This document shows positions 42,035-50,571 of a stretch of 64,000 bases of DNA, piece by piece. The stretch's first letter is position 1. Every line of letters starts with the position of its first letter. A program made the translations under genes and the position numbers. The stretch is from CAZYTX01 sp964650485 (lineage in GTDB: Bacteria > RBG-13-61-14 > DATKZS01): positions 4,644-68,643 of the forward strand of contig CAZYTX010000016.1 in NCBI GenBank assembly GCA_964650485.1, in the 5' to 3' direction. A model generated the notes under the pieces. It was not told the DNA's origin. It saw nothing but the letters and a program-made list of their open reading frames with translations, and made no database searches.

Positions 42035-43741
42035 ATGAACAAGGCCGCTGAAAGCAGGACTCCCCCTGAGACCGGCGCTATTAAAAAGTCCCACCAGGGC
42101 AGGATACCCGCGGCCCTGGTCTTTCCCAACACCTATCGGGTGGCCATGGGCAGCCTCGGCTTCCACCAGCTCTACCACCTTTTGAACGCCTATCCTGACA
42201 TCGTATGCGAGCGGGTGGTGCAGGACTTTCAAGGCTCCATCGAGTCTGGCCTGCAGCTCCCGGAGTTCGAGATCATCTGCATCTCCATCTCATACGAGTC
42301 CGACCTTGCGAACCTCGCACGCATGCTCCTTTGCGCAGGTGTCCCCCTGGACCCGGCAAAGAGGGAAGCCGAGAACGCGCCACTGACGGTCGCCGGCGGG
42401 GTGCTGTGCTTTATGAACCCGGAGCCCCTGGCCCCCTTCGCGGACCTGGTGGCAGTGGGCGAGGCCGAGGCCGTCCTGCCCGGGCTGGTGTCCGCGTACC
42501 GCGAGCGCCGGGGCGCCCCCAGGAAGGAGCTGCTGGAGGCCGCGGCCCGGGTCCCCGGCGTTTACGCGCCCTCTTTATACAAGGTGGAATACAAGGCTGA
42601 CGGGACCATCGAGAGCAGGGCCCCGCTCTCGGATGCCGCGCCCGAGATTATAAAGAGGGCCGTGTCCCGCTCGCACCAGCCGGCCCGCACCCGGGTGTTC
42701 ACGGGAAAAGCCGAGTTCTCGGGACTGGGCCTTGTCGAGCTCTCCCGCGGGTGCGTGCACGGGTGCAGGTTCTGCGCCGCGGCCTTTGTGTTCCGGCCGC
42801 CCAGGTGGACCTCGCCCGCGCGCCTTGACCGTGCCCTCATCGAGTGCCGGGCGCACAGGGACCGCGCCGGCCTTGTATCCGCCTCCCCCACCGACCACCC
42901 GGAATTCGACGCGATAAGAAAACGGGTGCGCGAGCTTGGCATGTCACACTCGGTGTCCAGCCTTCGCCTGGACCAGATCACGCCCGAGCTGCTAGAGGAC
43001 ATGAAGGAATGCGGCCACCGCACCCTGACCGTGGCCCCGGAGGCCGCCACCGAGCGGCTGCGCAGGGTGATAAACAAGCCTTTCCCGGACGGCTCAATAC
43101 TAAAGAGCATGGAGACGGTCGGGGCCTCGGGAATAAAGAGGGTCAAGCTCTACCTCCAGGTGGGGCTTCCCACCGAGACTGATGAGGACGCGCAGGCCCT
43201 GCCCTCGTTCGTCTCCATGATAAAGAAGGCCCTCTCGAGGGGCGCGGGCAAAAGGGGCTGGGCCACCGCAATGTCGGTGTCCGTGAACCCCTTTGTGCCA
43301 AAGCCTTGCACCCCCTTCCAGTGGCACCCCATGGAGGACGGGAAATCTCTGAGGTATAAGCTGGATTTTTTAAAGCGCGAGCTCAGGAAGCTGGGCGGGG
43401 TGGCCGTGTCCGGGACCTCGGCCAGGGAGGCCCTGGCCCAGGGGCTGATCTCCCGGGGTGACCGCAGGACCGGCCGGGCACTGGCCCTGGCGGCGGGGTC
43501 GGGAAAATCACTCTCCCGTATCTTGAAAGAGTACGATCAGTTCCCTCCGCCCGAATGGTACGCGCACCGGCAGAGGGAGTATGGCGAGTCCCTGCCGTGG
43601 GACCTCTTATATCACGGGGTGTCAAAGGGGCTTTTGTGGAGCGAGTACCAGGCGGCCTTTAAAGCAAAGACCTCGCCCCCGTGCAGGCCCGGCAGGTGCA
43701 GCTTGTGCGAGGCATGCAAACCGGCGTACATTGACCATTAG
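42035..43741 (+). CDS. B12-binding-type radical SAM protein (TIGR03960-like)
   Basis: 568-residue radical SAM protein. The N-terminal part (about 20-150) resembles the cobalamin-binding-type domain seen in many radical SAM proteins (ALVFPNTYRVAMGSLGFHQL, then ICISISYESDLANLARMLL). The radical SAM core has RGCVHGCRFCAAAF (C-x3-C-x2-C) and the VAPEAATERLRRVINK and KLYLQVGLPTE blocks. The C-terminus ends in a Cys group, CRPGRCSLCEAC. The DUF2344 domain that often follows in the larger family is absent. Proteins of this type are broadly conserved, but the reaction is not established. Possibly leaderless. Confidence 0.8.
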   Translation: MNKAAESRTPPETGAIKKSHQGRIPAALVFPNTYRVAMGSLGFHQLYHLLNAYPDIVCERVVQDFQGSIESGLQLPEFEIICISISYESDLANLARMLLCAGVPLDPAKREAENAPLTVAGGVLCFMNPEPLAPFADLVAVGEAEAVLPGLVSAYRERRGAPRKELLEAAARVPGVYAPSLYKVEYKADGTIESRAPLSDAAPEIIKRAVSRSHQPARTRVFTGKAEFSGLGLVELSRGCVHGCRFCAAAFVFRPPRWTSPARLDRALIECRAHRDRAGLVSASPTDHPEFDAIRKRVRELGMSHSVSSLRLDQITPELLEDMKECGHRTLTVAPEAATERLRRVINKPFPDGSILKSMETVGASGIKRVKLYLQVGLPTETDEDAQALPSFVSMIKKALSRGAGKRGWATAMSVSVNPFVPKPCTPFQWHPMEDGKSLRYKLDFLKRELRKLGGVAVSGTSAREALAQGLISRGDRRTGRALALAAGSGKSLSRILKEYDQFPPPEWYAHRQREYGESLPWDLLYHGVSKGLLWSEYQAAFKAKTSPPCRPGRCSLCEACKPAYIDH

Positions 43742-43811
43742 TTGGCGCCTTTGCAACGGGCAGCCATGCTCTGATATTCTTTTTTCACACCTTTATTCAG
43801 GGAGAATCGTC

Positions 43812-45071
43812 ATGTCCCAGGAAGAATCCGGTAAAGCGGAATCCAGGTCCAGGCGGGTGATCGAGGTCAAGGACGGGGTGATAGGCCCTGCTCCTCCCCG
43901 GCAGAGGACCGCTGTTGCAAAGACCCCGGGCGACTACCCGGGCGTTAAAGAGGCTTACATCGAGATCGCAAAGTCACTGTCAAGCCCCCTGCTCTTCGGC
44001 CCGCCGCTGTGCGATGAGCTCATGGAGCTGGTCCTGCACATGTTCACCGATGAGGAAGCGGATCTGGTCCAGCACTTGAAGCCGCTATCTGCAAAGAACG
44101 TTCAGCAACTGGCGGATGCTTCCCGCCGGCCGGTCGAGGAAGTGCGGGCGGTGATGGACTCCCTTGCCCATGAAAAGCGGGTGGTGCTGAGCAGGAAAAA
44201 AGACGGCGACAAGCGCTACATGCTGCTGCCGGTGGCGCCCGGCACCTTTGAGCACGTGCTTATCAGGACCTCGATGGACACGCTCACCGAGTGGCACCGC
44301 CGCTTTACAGAGCTTTTCGAGGCCCTTTTCGAGACGGCCTACCTGGCCGACTACGCGGCACACCCCTCGGCCCTGGTGCGCTACGTGCCTGTTGACCGCT
44401 CCATATCCGTGCACCCCATGGCCCTTCCATCGGACAAGCTACCGGAGATACTTGACAGGTACGACTCCTTCGGGATGGGGCTCTGCCAGTGCCGCATGAC
44501 CGAGCAGATAGTGGGCAGGGGCTGCGACAAGCCCATGCTGAACTGCACGGTGATGGGGGAGATAGCCGACGACATGATCGCACGGGACATGCTGAAGCGG
44601 GTATCGAGGAATGACGTGCTGGAGATCAAGAGGGAGGCCGAGGAGCACGGCCTGGTTACCTGGATGATAAACGAGGAGTCCGGTAACTGGTCCTCGTGCT
44701 CCTGCTCCTGCTGCGGGTGCTGCTGCCACATGCTGAGGACCGTGAACGAGCTGAACGCGCCAGGCTGGATCGCGCCGCCCCACTTCATGCCCGCGATTGA
44801 CCCGAGAAGGTGCACCTATTGCGGGAAGTGCGCCCGGGCCTGCCCAATGGGGGCCCTGGTGGTGGACACCCGGGCGAAGACCATCGAGCACCTGTCCGAG
44901 AGGTGCATAGGCTGCGGCCTGTGCGCGGTGGCCTGCGACAAGGAGCAGGCAGTGCGGATGGAGCCCAGGGAGAGTTTCCGCGAGCCTCCAAAGGGGTGGT
45001 TCTCTCTCCTGGCCCGGACCGTGCCCATACAGCTTTACAACGCCTTTTCAGTGTGGATGAAGAGGAAGTAA
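43812..45071 (+). CDS. Cys-rich 4Fe-4S protein with winged-helix-like N-terminus
   Basis: 419-residue cytosolic protein. The N-terminal half is helical with a possible winged-helix segment (LQHLKPLSAKNVQQLADASR). It is followed by GLCQCRMTEQIVGRGCDKPM, the striking run SSCSCSCCGCCCHM, and finally a two-cluster ferredoxin (CTYCGKCARACPMGALVVD and CIGCGLCAVAC). The ATG at 43812 with GGGAGAA upstream gives this length. Earlier in-frame starts would overlap the previous gene. The stop overlaps the next start (TAATG), so it is coupled to the corrinoid-protein-like gene. Role unknown. A redox or maturation function for a corrinoid protein is a reasonable guess. Confidence 0.78.
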   Translation: MSQEESGKAESRSRRVIEVKDGVIGPAPPRQRTAVAKTPGDYPGVKEAYIEIAKSLSSPLLFGPPLCDELMELVLHMFTDEEADLVQHLKPLSAKNVQQLADASRRPVEEVRAVMDSLAHEKRVVLSRKKDGDKRYMLLPVAPGTFEHVLIRTSMDTLTEWHRRFTELFEALFETAYLADYAAHPSALVRYVPVDRSISVHPMALPSDKLPEILDRYDSFGMGLCQCRMTEQIVGRGCDKPMLNCTVMGEIADDMIARDMLKRVSRNDVLEIKREAEEHGLVTWMINEESGNWSSCSCSCCGCCCHMLRTVNELNAPGWIAPPHFMPAIDPRRCTYCGKCARACPMGALVVDTRAKTIEHLSERCIGCGLCAVACDKEQAVRMEPRESFREPPKGWFSLLARTVPIQLYNAFSVWMKRK

Positions 45072-45688
45072 TGGCCCTGGACGCGGACGTATACCTTGAC
45101 AGGATCAAGTTCGAAAAGTACTGCCGGGGGGAGACCTGCGACCTCTGCAGGGTCGCTACTTTCTCCGAGCTGGTGCAAAGGCTGGAGAGCGGCGGGGTCA
45201 AGAACGGTCCCTGCCCGCACTGGCCGGAATGGAAGGTGAAGGCTTTCCAGCAGGCTGCACAGGCCGGTCTTGCCATGCCCGCGGTGCCCAGCCTGGACGT
45301 GCCCAGGCCCGCGGCCCCGGGAGCGCTGGAGCTGAACTTGCCTGAGCAGGACTCTCCTGTGCTGGTGACCGGGAACTCGGAGCTTACACAGGCGGTGGTG
45401 CTGGCCGTGCTCTCGACCACGCTCACCCCATTGAGGCTGGTCTCGGTGGACACCATGGGCCACACCGTGGACATGGCAATGGTGTTCAAAGAAATGAAGC
45501 CGGAAAAGATAAGAGACGCGCTCGCTCCGATGCTCCTGGATTCCGCCCTGCCCAGGGTGATCCTGCCGGGCCTGGCCGCAACAATAGCGCCCGCGCTGGA
45601 AGAGCTGCTGGAAAGGGAGGTCGAGACCGGGCCGGTATGCGCGGCCGAGCTGCCGCTTTATATGGGAGAAGAATGGATACCAGCGTGA
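45071..45688 (+). CDS. Small protein resembling the corrinoid Fe-S protein large subunit (AcsC/CdhD-like)
   Basis: 205 residues. The N-terminus has a Cys set (YCRGETCDLC with C18, C23, C26, then GPCPHW), reminiscent of the Fe-S domain of corrinoid iron-sulfur proteins. The C-terminal half parallels the end of AcsC/CdhD: SPVLVTGNSELTQAVVLAVL (compare VLVTTNFSLT), LVSVDTMGHTVDMAMVF, EKIRDALAPML and LPRVILPGLAATIAPALEEL. The TIM barrel between the two is missing. It starts inside the stop of the Cys-rich Fe-S protein. No other Wood-Ljungdahl gene is in the window. The homology is my reading of motifs and needs a profile search. Confidence 0.65.
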   Translation: MALDADVYLDRIKFEKYCRGETCDLCRVATFSELVQRLESGGVKNGPCPHWPEWKVKAFQQAAQAGLAMPAVPSLDVPRPAAPGALELNLPEQDSPVLVTGNSELTQAVVLAVLSTTLTPLRLVSVDTMGHTVDMAMVFKEMKPEKIRDALAPMLLDSALPRVILPGLAATIAPALEELLEREVETGPVCAAELPLYMGEEWIPA

Positions 45689-45732
45689 TGAAATGCGGGC
45701 ACATCTAAAAAAGCCCAAGTCAAGACAGGAAG

Positions 45733-47685
45733 ATGAAAATGAAAAACAAAGCCTTGATCGCTGCAGCGCTGGCCCTGGTTTTTGCAGCCGGAGTTTCAGC
45801 CCGGACCGTGCTTTTCCCCGAGCCCTTGAGCCAAAGGATCGCGAGCTATGACATGGAGGTCGAGCTGGACACTGACGAACGGCTGATCAGCGGGCATGAG
45901 ACCCTGACCTGGCTGAATACATCGGATGACAGGGTCCGCGAGCTGTGGTTCCACCTCTACCAGAACGCATTCAGGAACAACAGGTCGAGCTTCATAAAGG
46001 AGGCCGGCGAGGATGCTGCGAAGAAGCTCAAGAAGAGAGACGGGTGGGGCTATTGCGAGGTGGAAAGGATTTCCATGGCCAATGGAACTGACCTCACGGA
46101 CAGCATGGAGTACGTGCACCCGGACGACGATAACGAGGACGACAAGACGGTGATCCAGGTAACCCTGTCCGAGCCTGTGCTTCCGGGCGATACCATAAAG
46201 CTCGACGTCCGCTTCCGCACCAGGCTCCCGGAGCCGCCGGTTGCGCGCTCTGGCGCGAAAAAGGAGTACTTCTTCGCGGCCCAGTGGTTCCCCAAGATCG
46301 GGGTGTACGAGGAGGGGGAGTGGAACTGCCACCAGTACCACCACGCCTCCGAGTTCTACGCCGACTTCGGGGTGTATAACGTCAGCATCACCGTGCCAAA
46401 GGATAACGTGGTGGGGGCCACCGGGGTGGAGGTCGAGGTCAAAGATAATGAAGACGGCACGGCCACCCACGTCTACCATGCCGAGGACGTGCACGACTTT
46501 GTGTGGACGACCTCCCCGCGGTTCATGGAGTTCACCGGCAAAGAGGACGACGTGGACATACGGGTGCTCATGCAGCCCTGGCACAGGGGCCAGGGGGAGC
46601 GGCACCTGGAGGCGGCCAGGCTCGCGGTCAGGTACTTCCAGGACTGGTACGGGGACTACCCCTTTCCGAACCTCACCGTGGTGGACCCCCGCCGCGGGGC
46701 CAGGGCCACCGGGGGCATGGAGTACCCCACACTCATCACCGCGGGCACATTTTTGGGAATACCAAAAGGGGTGCGCACAGTGGAGATGGTCATCATCCAC
46801 GAGTTCGGCCACAACTTCTGGTACCACATGGTGGCGTCCAACGAGTTCGAGGAGGCCTGGCTGGACGAGGGTATAAACACCTACTCGGAGATACGCATAG
46901 TTGAAGACATCTACGGGAAAGGGAGCCTGCTTGACCTGCCCGGTCTCAAGGTGGAGGACAGGACCATGCGCAGGTTCAGCTATTCAATGGCGCCCGACTA
47001 CGACCCGGTGGTAAAGAACGCCTGGGATTATTACTCCAGGACGACCTACGGTGCCATGGTATACTCCAAGGCCGCGCTCATGCTCGTCACCCTGGAGAAC
47101 CATCTCGGGGGCGAGGTCATGCAACAGATAATGCGTACATACTTTGAAGAGTACAGGTTCAGGCACCCGCACACCCGGGACTTCATCGAGGTGGCGGAGC
47201 GGGTCTCGGGCCGGGACCTGGACTGGTTCTTCTCCCAGGCCCTGTACTCGAACGCGGTGCTGGACTACTGCGTATCCTGCATCGAGAGCAAGGAGAAGCC
47301 GGATGGCAAGGGGTACGACTACACACTTTCAATTGATGGAGAGGAGCGCGGAGAAAAGAGCGTGGATGGAAACAAGGAAGTGAAGTTGTATCAAAGCAAG
47401 GTCAAGGTGAGGAGGCTGGGCGGGTTCCGGTTCCCAATGGAGATCGAGATGACCTTCGAGGACGGTGAAACCGTAAGGGAGAGCTGGGACGGAAAGGCCC
47501 CGTGGAGAGAGTTTGAGTACGTGCGGGAGGAGAAGCTTGTAAAAGCCGAGGTGGACCCGGACGAAAAAGTGGCCCTGGACGTTAACTTCAAGAACAACCA
47601 GAAGACCTTGAAAGAGCAGAAGCTCGAGGACATGAAAAAGGGCGGCACACTCTCAATGATAAAGTTCATGCTCGACCCGCATTGA
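45733..47685 (+). CDS. M1 family zinc metallopeptidase, exported
   Basis: 650-residue exported aminopeptidase-type protein. Signal peptide ALIAAALALVFAAGVSA. The gluzincin motif is complete: VIIHEFGHNFWYHMVASNEF followed by EEAWLDEGINTYSE, giving the HExxH plus downstream Glu ligands. TGGMEYPTLI takes the place of the GAMEN substrate motif. Upstream is the beta-rich N-terminal domain of M1 enzymes. GGAAG directly precedes the ATG, and a second ATG lies two codons on. Localised to the periplasm or cell surface. Confidence 0.9.
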   Translation: MKMKNKALIAAALALVFAAGVSARTVLFPEPLSQRIASYDMEVELDTDERLISGHETLTWLNTSDDRVRELWFHLYQNAFRNNRSSFIKEAGEDAAKKLKKRDGWGYCEVERISMANGTDLTDSMEYVHPDDDNEDDKTVIQVTLSEPVLPGDTIKLDVRFRTRLPEPPVARSGAKKEYFFAAQWFPKIGVYEEGEWNCHQYHHASEFYADFGVYNVSITVPKDNVVGATGVEVEVKDNEDGTATHVYHAEDVHDFVWTTSPRFMEFTGKEDDVDIRVLMQPWHRGQGERHLEAARLAVRYFQDWYGDYPFPNLTVVDPRRGARATGGMEYPTLITAGTFLGIPKGVRTVEMVIIHEFGHNFWYHMVASNEFEEAWLDEGINTYSEIRIVEDIYGKGSLLDLPGLKVEDRTMRRFSYSMAPDYDPVVKNAWDYYSRTTYGAMVYSKAALMLVTLENHLGGEVMQQIMRTYFEEYRFRHPHTRDFIEVAERVSGRDLDWFFSQALYSNAVLDYCVSCIESKEKPDGKGYDYTLSIDGEERGEKSVDGNKEVKLYQSKVKVRRLGGFRFPMEIEMTFEDGETVRESWDGKAPWREFEYVREEKLVKAEVDPDEKVALDVNFKNNQKTLKEQKLEDMKKGGTLSMIKFMLDPH

Positions 47686-47690
47686 GTATG

Positions 47691-48188
47691 TCAAGCAAAA
47701 GGCTTCTTCTTGTTCCCCCTCTCCAGGATGGACTCGATTACCCCGCTGCTTGACCTGCCCTCGGTCAGGGGCACGCGCACCACCCTGCCCCCGAGCTCTT
47801 TTACAACATCGGCGCCGATGATCTCGTCCTCCCCCCAGTCGGCGCCTTTTACCAGCACGTCGGGCACAAGCCTCTTTATAAGCTCCAGCGGGTCGTCCTT
47901 CTCGAATATCACCACCACGTCCACCGCGGAGAGGCCGGCCAGCACCGCGGCCCGGTCGTCCTCGGGAAGCACCGGCCTGCCCTCGCCCTTGATCCTTCTC
48001 ACCGAGGCGTCGCTGTTAAGGCCCACCACGAGCAGGTCCGCGCTCTCCCCGGCCCGCTCCAGGTAGTCCACGTGGCCGGCGTGCACCAGGTCAAAGCAGC
48101 CGTTTGTAAAGGCCACCCTCTTCCCCTCTGCCCGGGCCTGCTCCCTGATCTTTGCGGCCTGCTCAAGGGTCTTAATCTTGTCCCTCAT
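47691..48188 (-). CDS. rfaE2: D-glycero-beta-D-manno-heptose 1-phosphate adenylyltransferase
   Basis: 165-residue nucleotidyltransferase that makes ADP-heptose for LPS inner core. The cytidylyltransferase-like fold has FTNGCFDLVHAGHVDYLERA with the catalytic HxGH (HAGH) motif, and SSGVIESILERG takes the place of the C-terminal ISSTxI-type motif. It corresponds to the second domain of HldE only (RfaE2), so the kinase must be encoded elsewhere. GGAGAGG precedes the ATG. It follows the metallo-beta-lactamase-fold gene after 31 nt. Confidence 0.9.
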   Translation of the reverse strand: MRDKIKTLEQAAKIREQARAEGKRVAFTNGCFDLVHAGHVDYLERAGESADLLVVGLNSDASVRRIKGEGRPVLPEDDRAAVLAGLSAVDVVVIFEKDDPLELIKRLVPDVLVKGADWGEDEIIGADVVKELGGRVVRVPLTEGRSSSGVIESILERGNKKKPFA

Positions 48189-48219
48189 TCGCCTCTCCAG
48201 GTCGGCTTACACCGTCGGC

Positions 48220-48873
48220 TTACATGGCGTGCTCCAGTATCCACACCTCTGGTCCGCTCGCCGGGAGGTCCTCCTCTTCGATCTCCACTTCGGACTTTCC
48301 CGTCTTCTTGACGTTTGTCATGCGCTGGGCGAACTCGTCCACCCCCTGGAGGGGGAACCCGATCTTCCCGGTCTTGAAGTGCATGGGTATCACCAGCCTG
48401 GGCTTTACCTGCTCCACCACCTTGGACGCAGCCTCGGGGTCAACGGTGAACACCCCGCCCACCGGCACTAAAAGCAGGTCCACCCTGCCCATGGCCTCGA
48501 GCTGCTCGTCGGTCAGCAGGTGACCCAGGTCGCCCAGGTGGGCCACCCTGACGCCGTCAACCTCGAACACGAACACCACGTTAGAGCCGCGCTCGGCCCC
48601 GCCCTTGTCGTCGTGGGCCGCGGTCACCCCTGTGAAATCCATGTCCCCTGCGGACCCGCCGGCCTTCAGCACCTCGGGGCTCCCGGGAATACTTGATACG
48701 CAGTTGTGGTCCGCGTGGTCGTGCGAGACCAGCACCACGTCCGCCCGGTCGCATACGGACTCGTATGCCACGTTCCCCTCGAAGGCCCCGGACTCGTAAG
48801 GGTCGGTCACTATGACCTTGCCGTCGCCCGCGGTGATGGTGAAGCTCGCGTGTCCGTTCCATTTAACCTTCAT
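48220..48873 (-). CDS. Metallo-beta-lactamase-fold hydrolase (UlaG-like)
   Basis: 217-residue metal-dependent hydrolase. The fold's histidine motif is VLVSHDHADHNCVSS (HxHxDH), with further candidate ligands in HLGDLGHLLTDEQL and VIPMHFKTG. The N-terminus, MKVKWNGHASFTI, is typical of the UlaG/YtnP-like branch. The substrate is unknown. It lies 16 nt after BKACE and before rfaE2 in a three-gene minus-strand cluster. Confidence 0.88.
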   Translation of the reverse strand: MKVKWNGHASFTITAGDGKVIVTDPYESGAFEGNVAYESVCDRADVVLVSHDHADHNCVSSIPGSPEVLKAGGSAGDMDFTGVTAAHDDKGGAERGSNVVFVFEVDGVRVAHLGDLGHLLTDEQLEAMGRVDLLLVPVGGVFTVDPEAASKVVEQVKPRLVIPMHFKTGKIGFPLQGVDEFAQRMTNVKKTGKSEVEIEEEDLPASGPEVWILEHAM

Positions 48874-48889
48874 GCTCGCACCCCCTTAG

Positions 48890-49765
48890 TTACTCTTTGG
48901 GCCGCAGCCCCAGTATCTCCCTGGCCTCGACCGGGCTTGCAACGTCGCGGTCCAGGACCTCGGCGATCCGCGCCACCCACCTCACCTGTTCCCAGCTCCC
49001 CTTGGCCGGCTCACCGCCCGGGACCTTGACGTTGTCCTCCAGGCCCACCCGCATGTGCCCCCCGTCAAGACCCGACTGCATGATGGCGGGGAACTGGTTG
49101 GGACCCACCGCGCACACCGACCAGGTGTGACCGTCGGGTATGAGGCTCTTCATGTGGCAGTAGCCCATGGGCGTGAAAGGCATGCCACCGGCCACGCCGA
49201 ACACGAACTGCCAGTGCATGGGCTCCTCGAACACGTCCCCCTGCCTGCGGATGAGGAGCGCGTTGGCTATCCCGCCGGGGTCGTAGACCTCGAGCTCGGG
49301 CTTCACGCCCGCTGTCCTCATCCTCCTTGCGAACTGCTCCAGCATGCCGAAGGTGTTCTCGAAGATGACCTCCATCATCACCTTGCCCCGCTTGTGGTCG
49401 GCCATGGCGAAGTTCATGGTGTTGGTGTTAAGAGAGGCCAGCTCGGGCTGCATCTCCTCGATCGGCTTGATGCGCTGCTCGGCCATGAGCCCCGCGGCAA
49501 TGGCCGAGCTCATGTTTATTATCATCTCGGGGGCCCGCGAGCGGATGGCCTCGATCACCGGCCGTATCTTTTCAAGGTCGGGCGTTGCCAGGCCCGTGTC
49601 CGGGTCCTTGGCGTGCACGTGCACGATCGAGCAGCCCTCGTTCCAGCAGTTGTAGGCCTCCTGGGCGAACTCCTCGGGCGAGTAGGGGGTGTTGGGGTTG
49701 TTGGCCTTGGTGGTGGCCCCGCCGGCCAGGGCCGCTGTAATTATCACCTTGTCCCTGCGAGCCAT
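48890..49765 (-). CDS. BKACE family beta-keto acid cleavage enzyme
   Basis: 291-residue (beta/alpha)8 zinc enzyme of the DUF849/BKACE family. Members, such as the 3-keto-5-aminohexanoate cleavage enzyme Kce, condense a beta-keto acid with acetyl-CoA to give acetoacetate and a new acyl-CoA. The Zn-binding HxH is in SIVHVHAKDPDTG, and GGHMRVGLEDNVKVPGG contains the conserved Glu. The exact beta-keto acid cannot be read from sequence. The ATG at 49765 is chosen because AGGAGG lies 7 nt upstream. A longer in-frame start adds an unconserved tail. Confidence 0.9.
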   Translation of the reverse strand: MARRDKVIITAALAGGATTKANNPNTPYSPEEFAQEAYNCWNEGCSIVHVHAKDPDTGLATPDLEKIRPVIEAIRSRAPEMIINMSSAIAAGLMAEQRIKPIEEMQPELASLNTNTMNFAMADHKRGKVMMEVIFENTFGMLEQFARRMRTAGVKPELEVYDPGGIANALLIRRQGDVFEEPMHWQFVFGVAGGMPFTPMGYCHMKSLIPDGHTWSVCAVGPNQFPAIMQSGLDGGHMRVGLEDNVKVPGGEPAKGSWEQVRWVARIAEVLDRDVASPVEAREILGLRPKE

Positions 49766-49891
49766 CCTAGCTCCTCCTTTTGCCCGGCGAGATTGCAAAG
49801 ACAATCCGCCGATCGTGTATTACTTAACCCGTTCCAATCCGCTTGTCAATGCCCGCCAGTCAATGCCCATGGTGCAGTCGGTCTCCGAGCT

Positions 49892-49919
49892 TTGTATTTT
49901 GGGGGCGCAATCCTATAAC
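49892..49919 (+). promoter_or_regulatory. Candidate promoter giving a leaderless rlmE transcript
   Basis: TTGTAT (49892-49897), a 16-nt spacer, TATAAC (49914-49919). The ATG at 49928 lies about where transcription should start, and no Shine-Dalgarno is present. Just upstream the 10-mer GTCAATGCCC is repeated (49845 and 49859). Confidence 0.35.
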
Positions 49920-49927
49920 ATGTTGTC

Positions 49928-50554
49928 ATGAGCAGACGCGGAAGAGAGGACCGCTCCCGGCCGGACAGCTTTGCCAGGCGCGCGCGCAAGGAGGGTTTTG
50001 CCGCCCGGAGCGTGTTCAAGCTGGAGCACGTTGATAAGAAGGAGCACATCATCCGGCCGGGCATGAAGGTGCTCGACCTGGGGGCCGCGCCCGGCTCCTG
50101 GATGAGGTACGCCTCGGCCAAGGTGGGTGTAAAGGGCCTGGTGGTGGGCGTGGATAAAAAGGCGCTGGAGCGGGGACTTTCTGAAAACGAGCGCTTCATC
50201 CAGGCGGACGTGTTCGAGCTCGAGCCGGACGCGGTGCTCGGTGAGGCGGGCAGTTTCGACGTTGTTTTGTCGGACATGATGCCCAGCACCATCGGCCACA
50301 AGGGCTCGGACCATCTGCGCTCGATGGCGGTCGCGGAAGAGGCTTTGCATCTTGCATTGCTTATGCTGAAGCCCGGCGGAGATTTTTTGGTCAAGGTCTT
50401 CCAGGGCGCCGAGTTCGAGAGCTTCCGGGGGATGCTCCGGGGGTCTTTTAACAAGGTGAAGATCATAAAGCCTGCCGGCTCCAGGAAGAGCAGCAGGGAG
50501 ATATACCTGCTGGGGCTTAGCCGGAAGCAGGCTGATGATTCCAGTCGGCAATAA
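49928..50554 (+). CDS. rlmE: 23S rRNA 2'-O-methyltransferase RlmE (FtsJ)
   Basis: 208-residue methyltransferase acting on U2552 of 23S rRNA in E. coli. The catalytic K-D-K-E tetrad is readable: Lys31 in SVFKLEHVDKK, Asp in VVLSDMMPS, Lys in FLVKVFQG and Glu in SSREIYLLG. The SAM-binding motif is VLDLGAAPGSW. The N-terminus RRGREDRSRPDSFARRARKE is the usual basic RNA-binding start. It precedes pfkA by 17 nt. Confidence 0.94.
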   Translation: MSRRGREDRSRPDSFARRARKEGFAARSVFKLEHVDKKEHIIRPGMKVLDLGAAPGSWMRYASAKVGVKGLVVGVDKKALERGLSENERFIQADVFELEPDAVLGEAGSFDVVLSDMMPSTIGHKGSDHLRSMAVAEEALHLALLMLKPGGDFLVKVFQGAEFESFRGMLRGSFNKVKIIKPAGSRKSSREIYLLGLSRKQADDSSRQ

Positions 50555-50571
50555 TAAAGGGGGTTATAAGT

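Noticed and set aside
42035..43741. MiaB/RimO-type methylthiotransferase for the radical SAM protein
   Set aside because: It lacks the N-terminal three-Cys UPF0004 domain and the TRAM domain; the cobalamin-type N-terminus fits another family.
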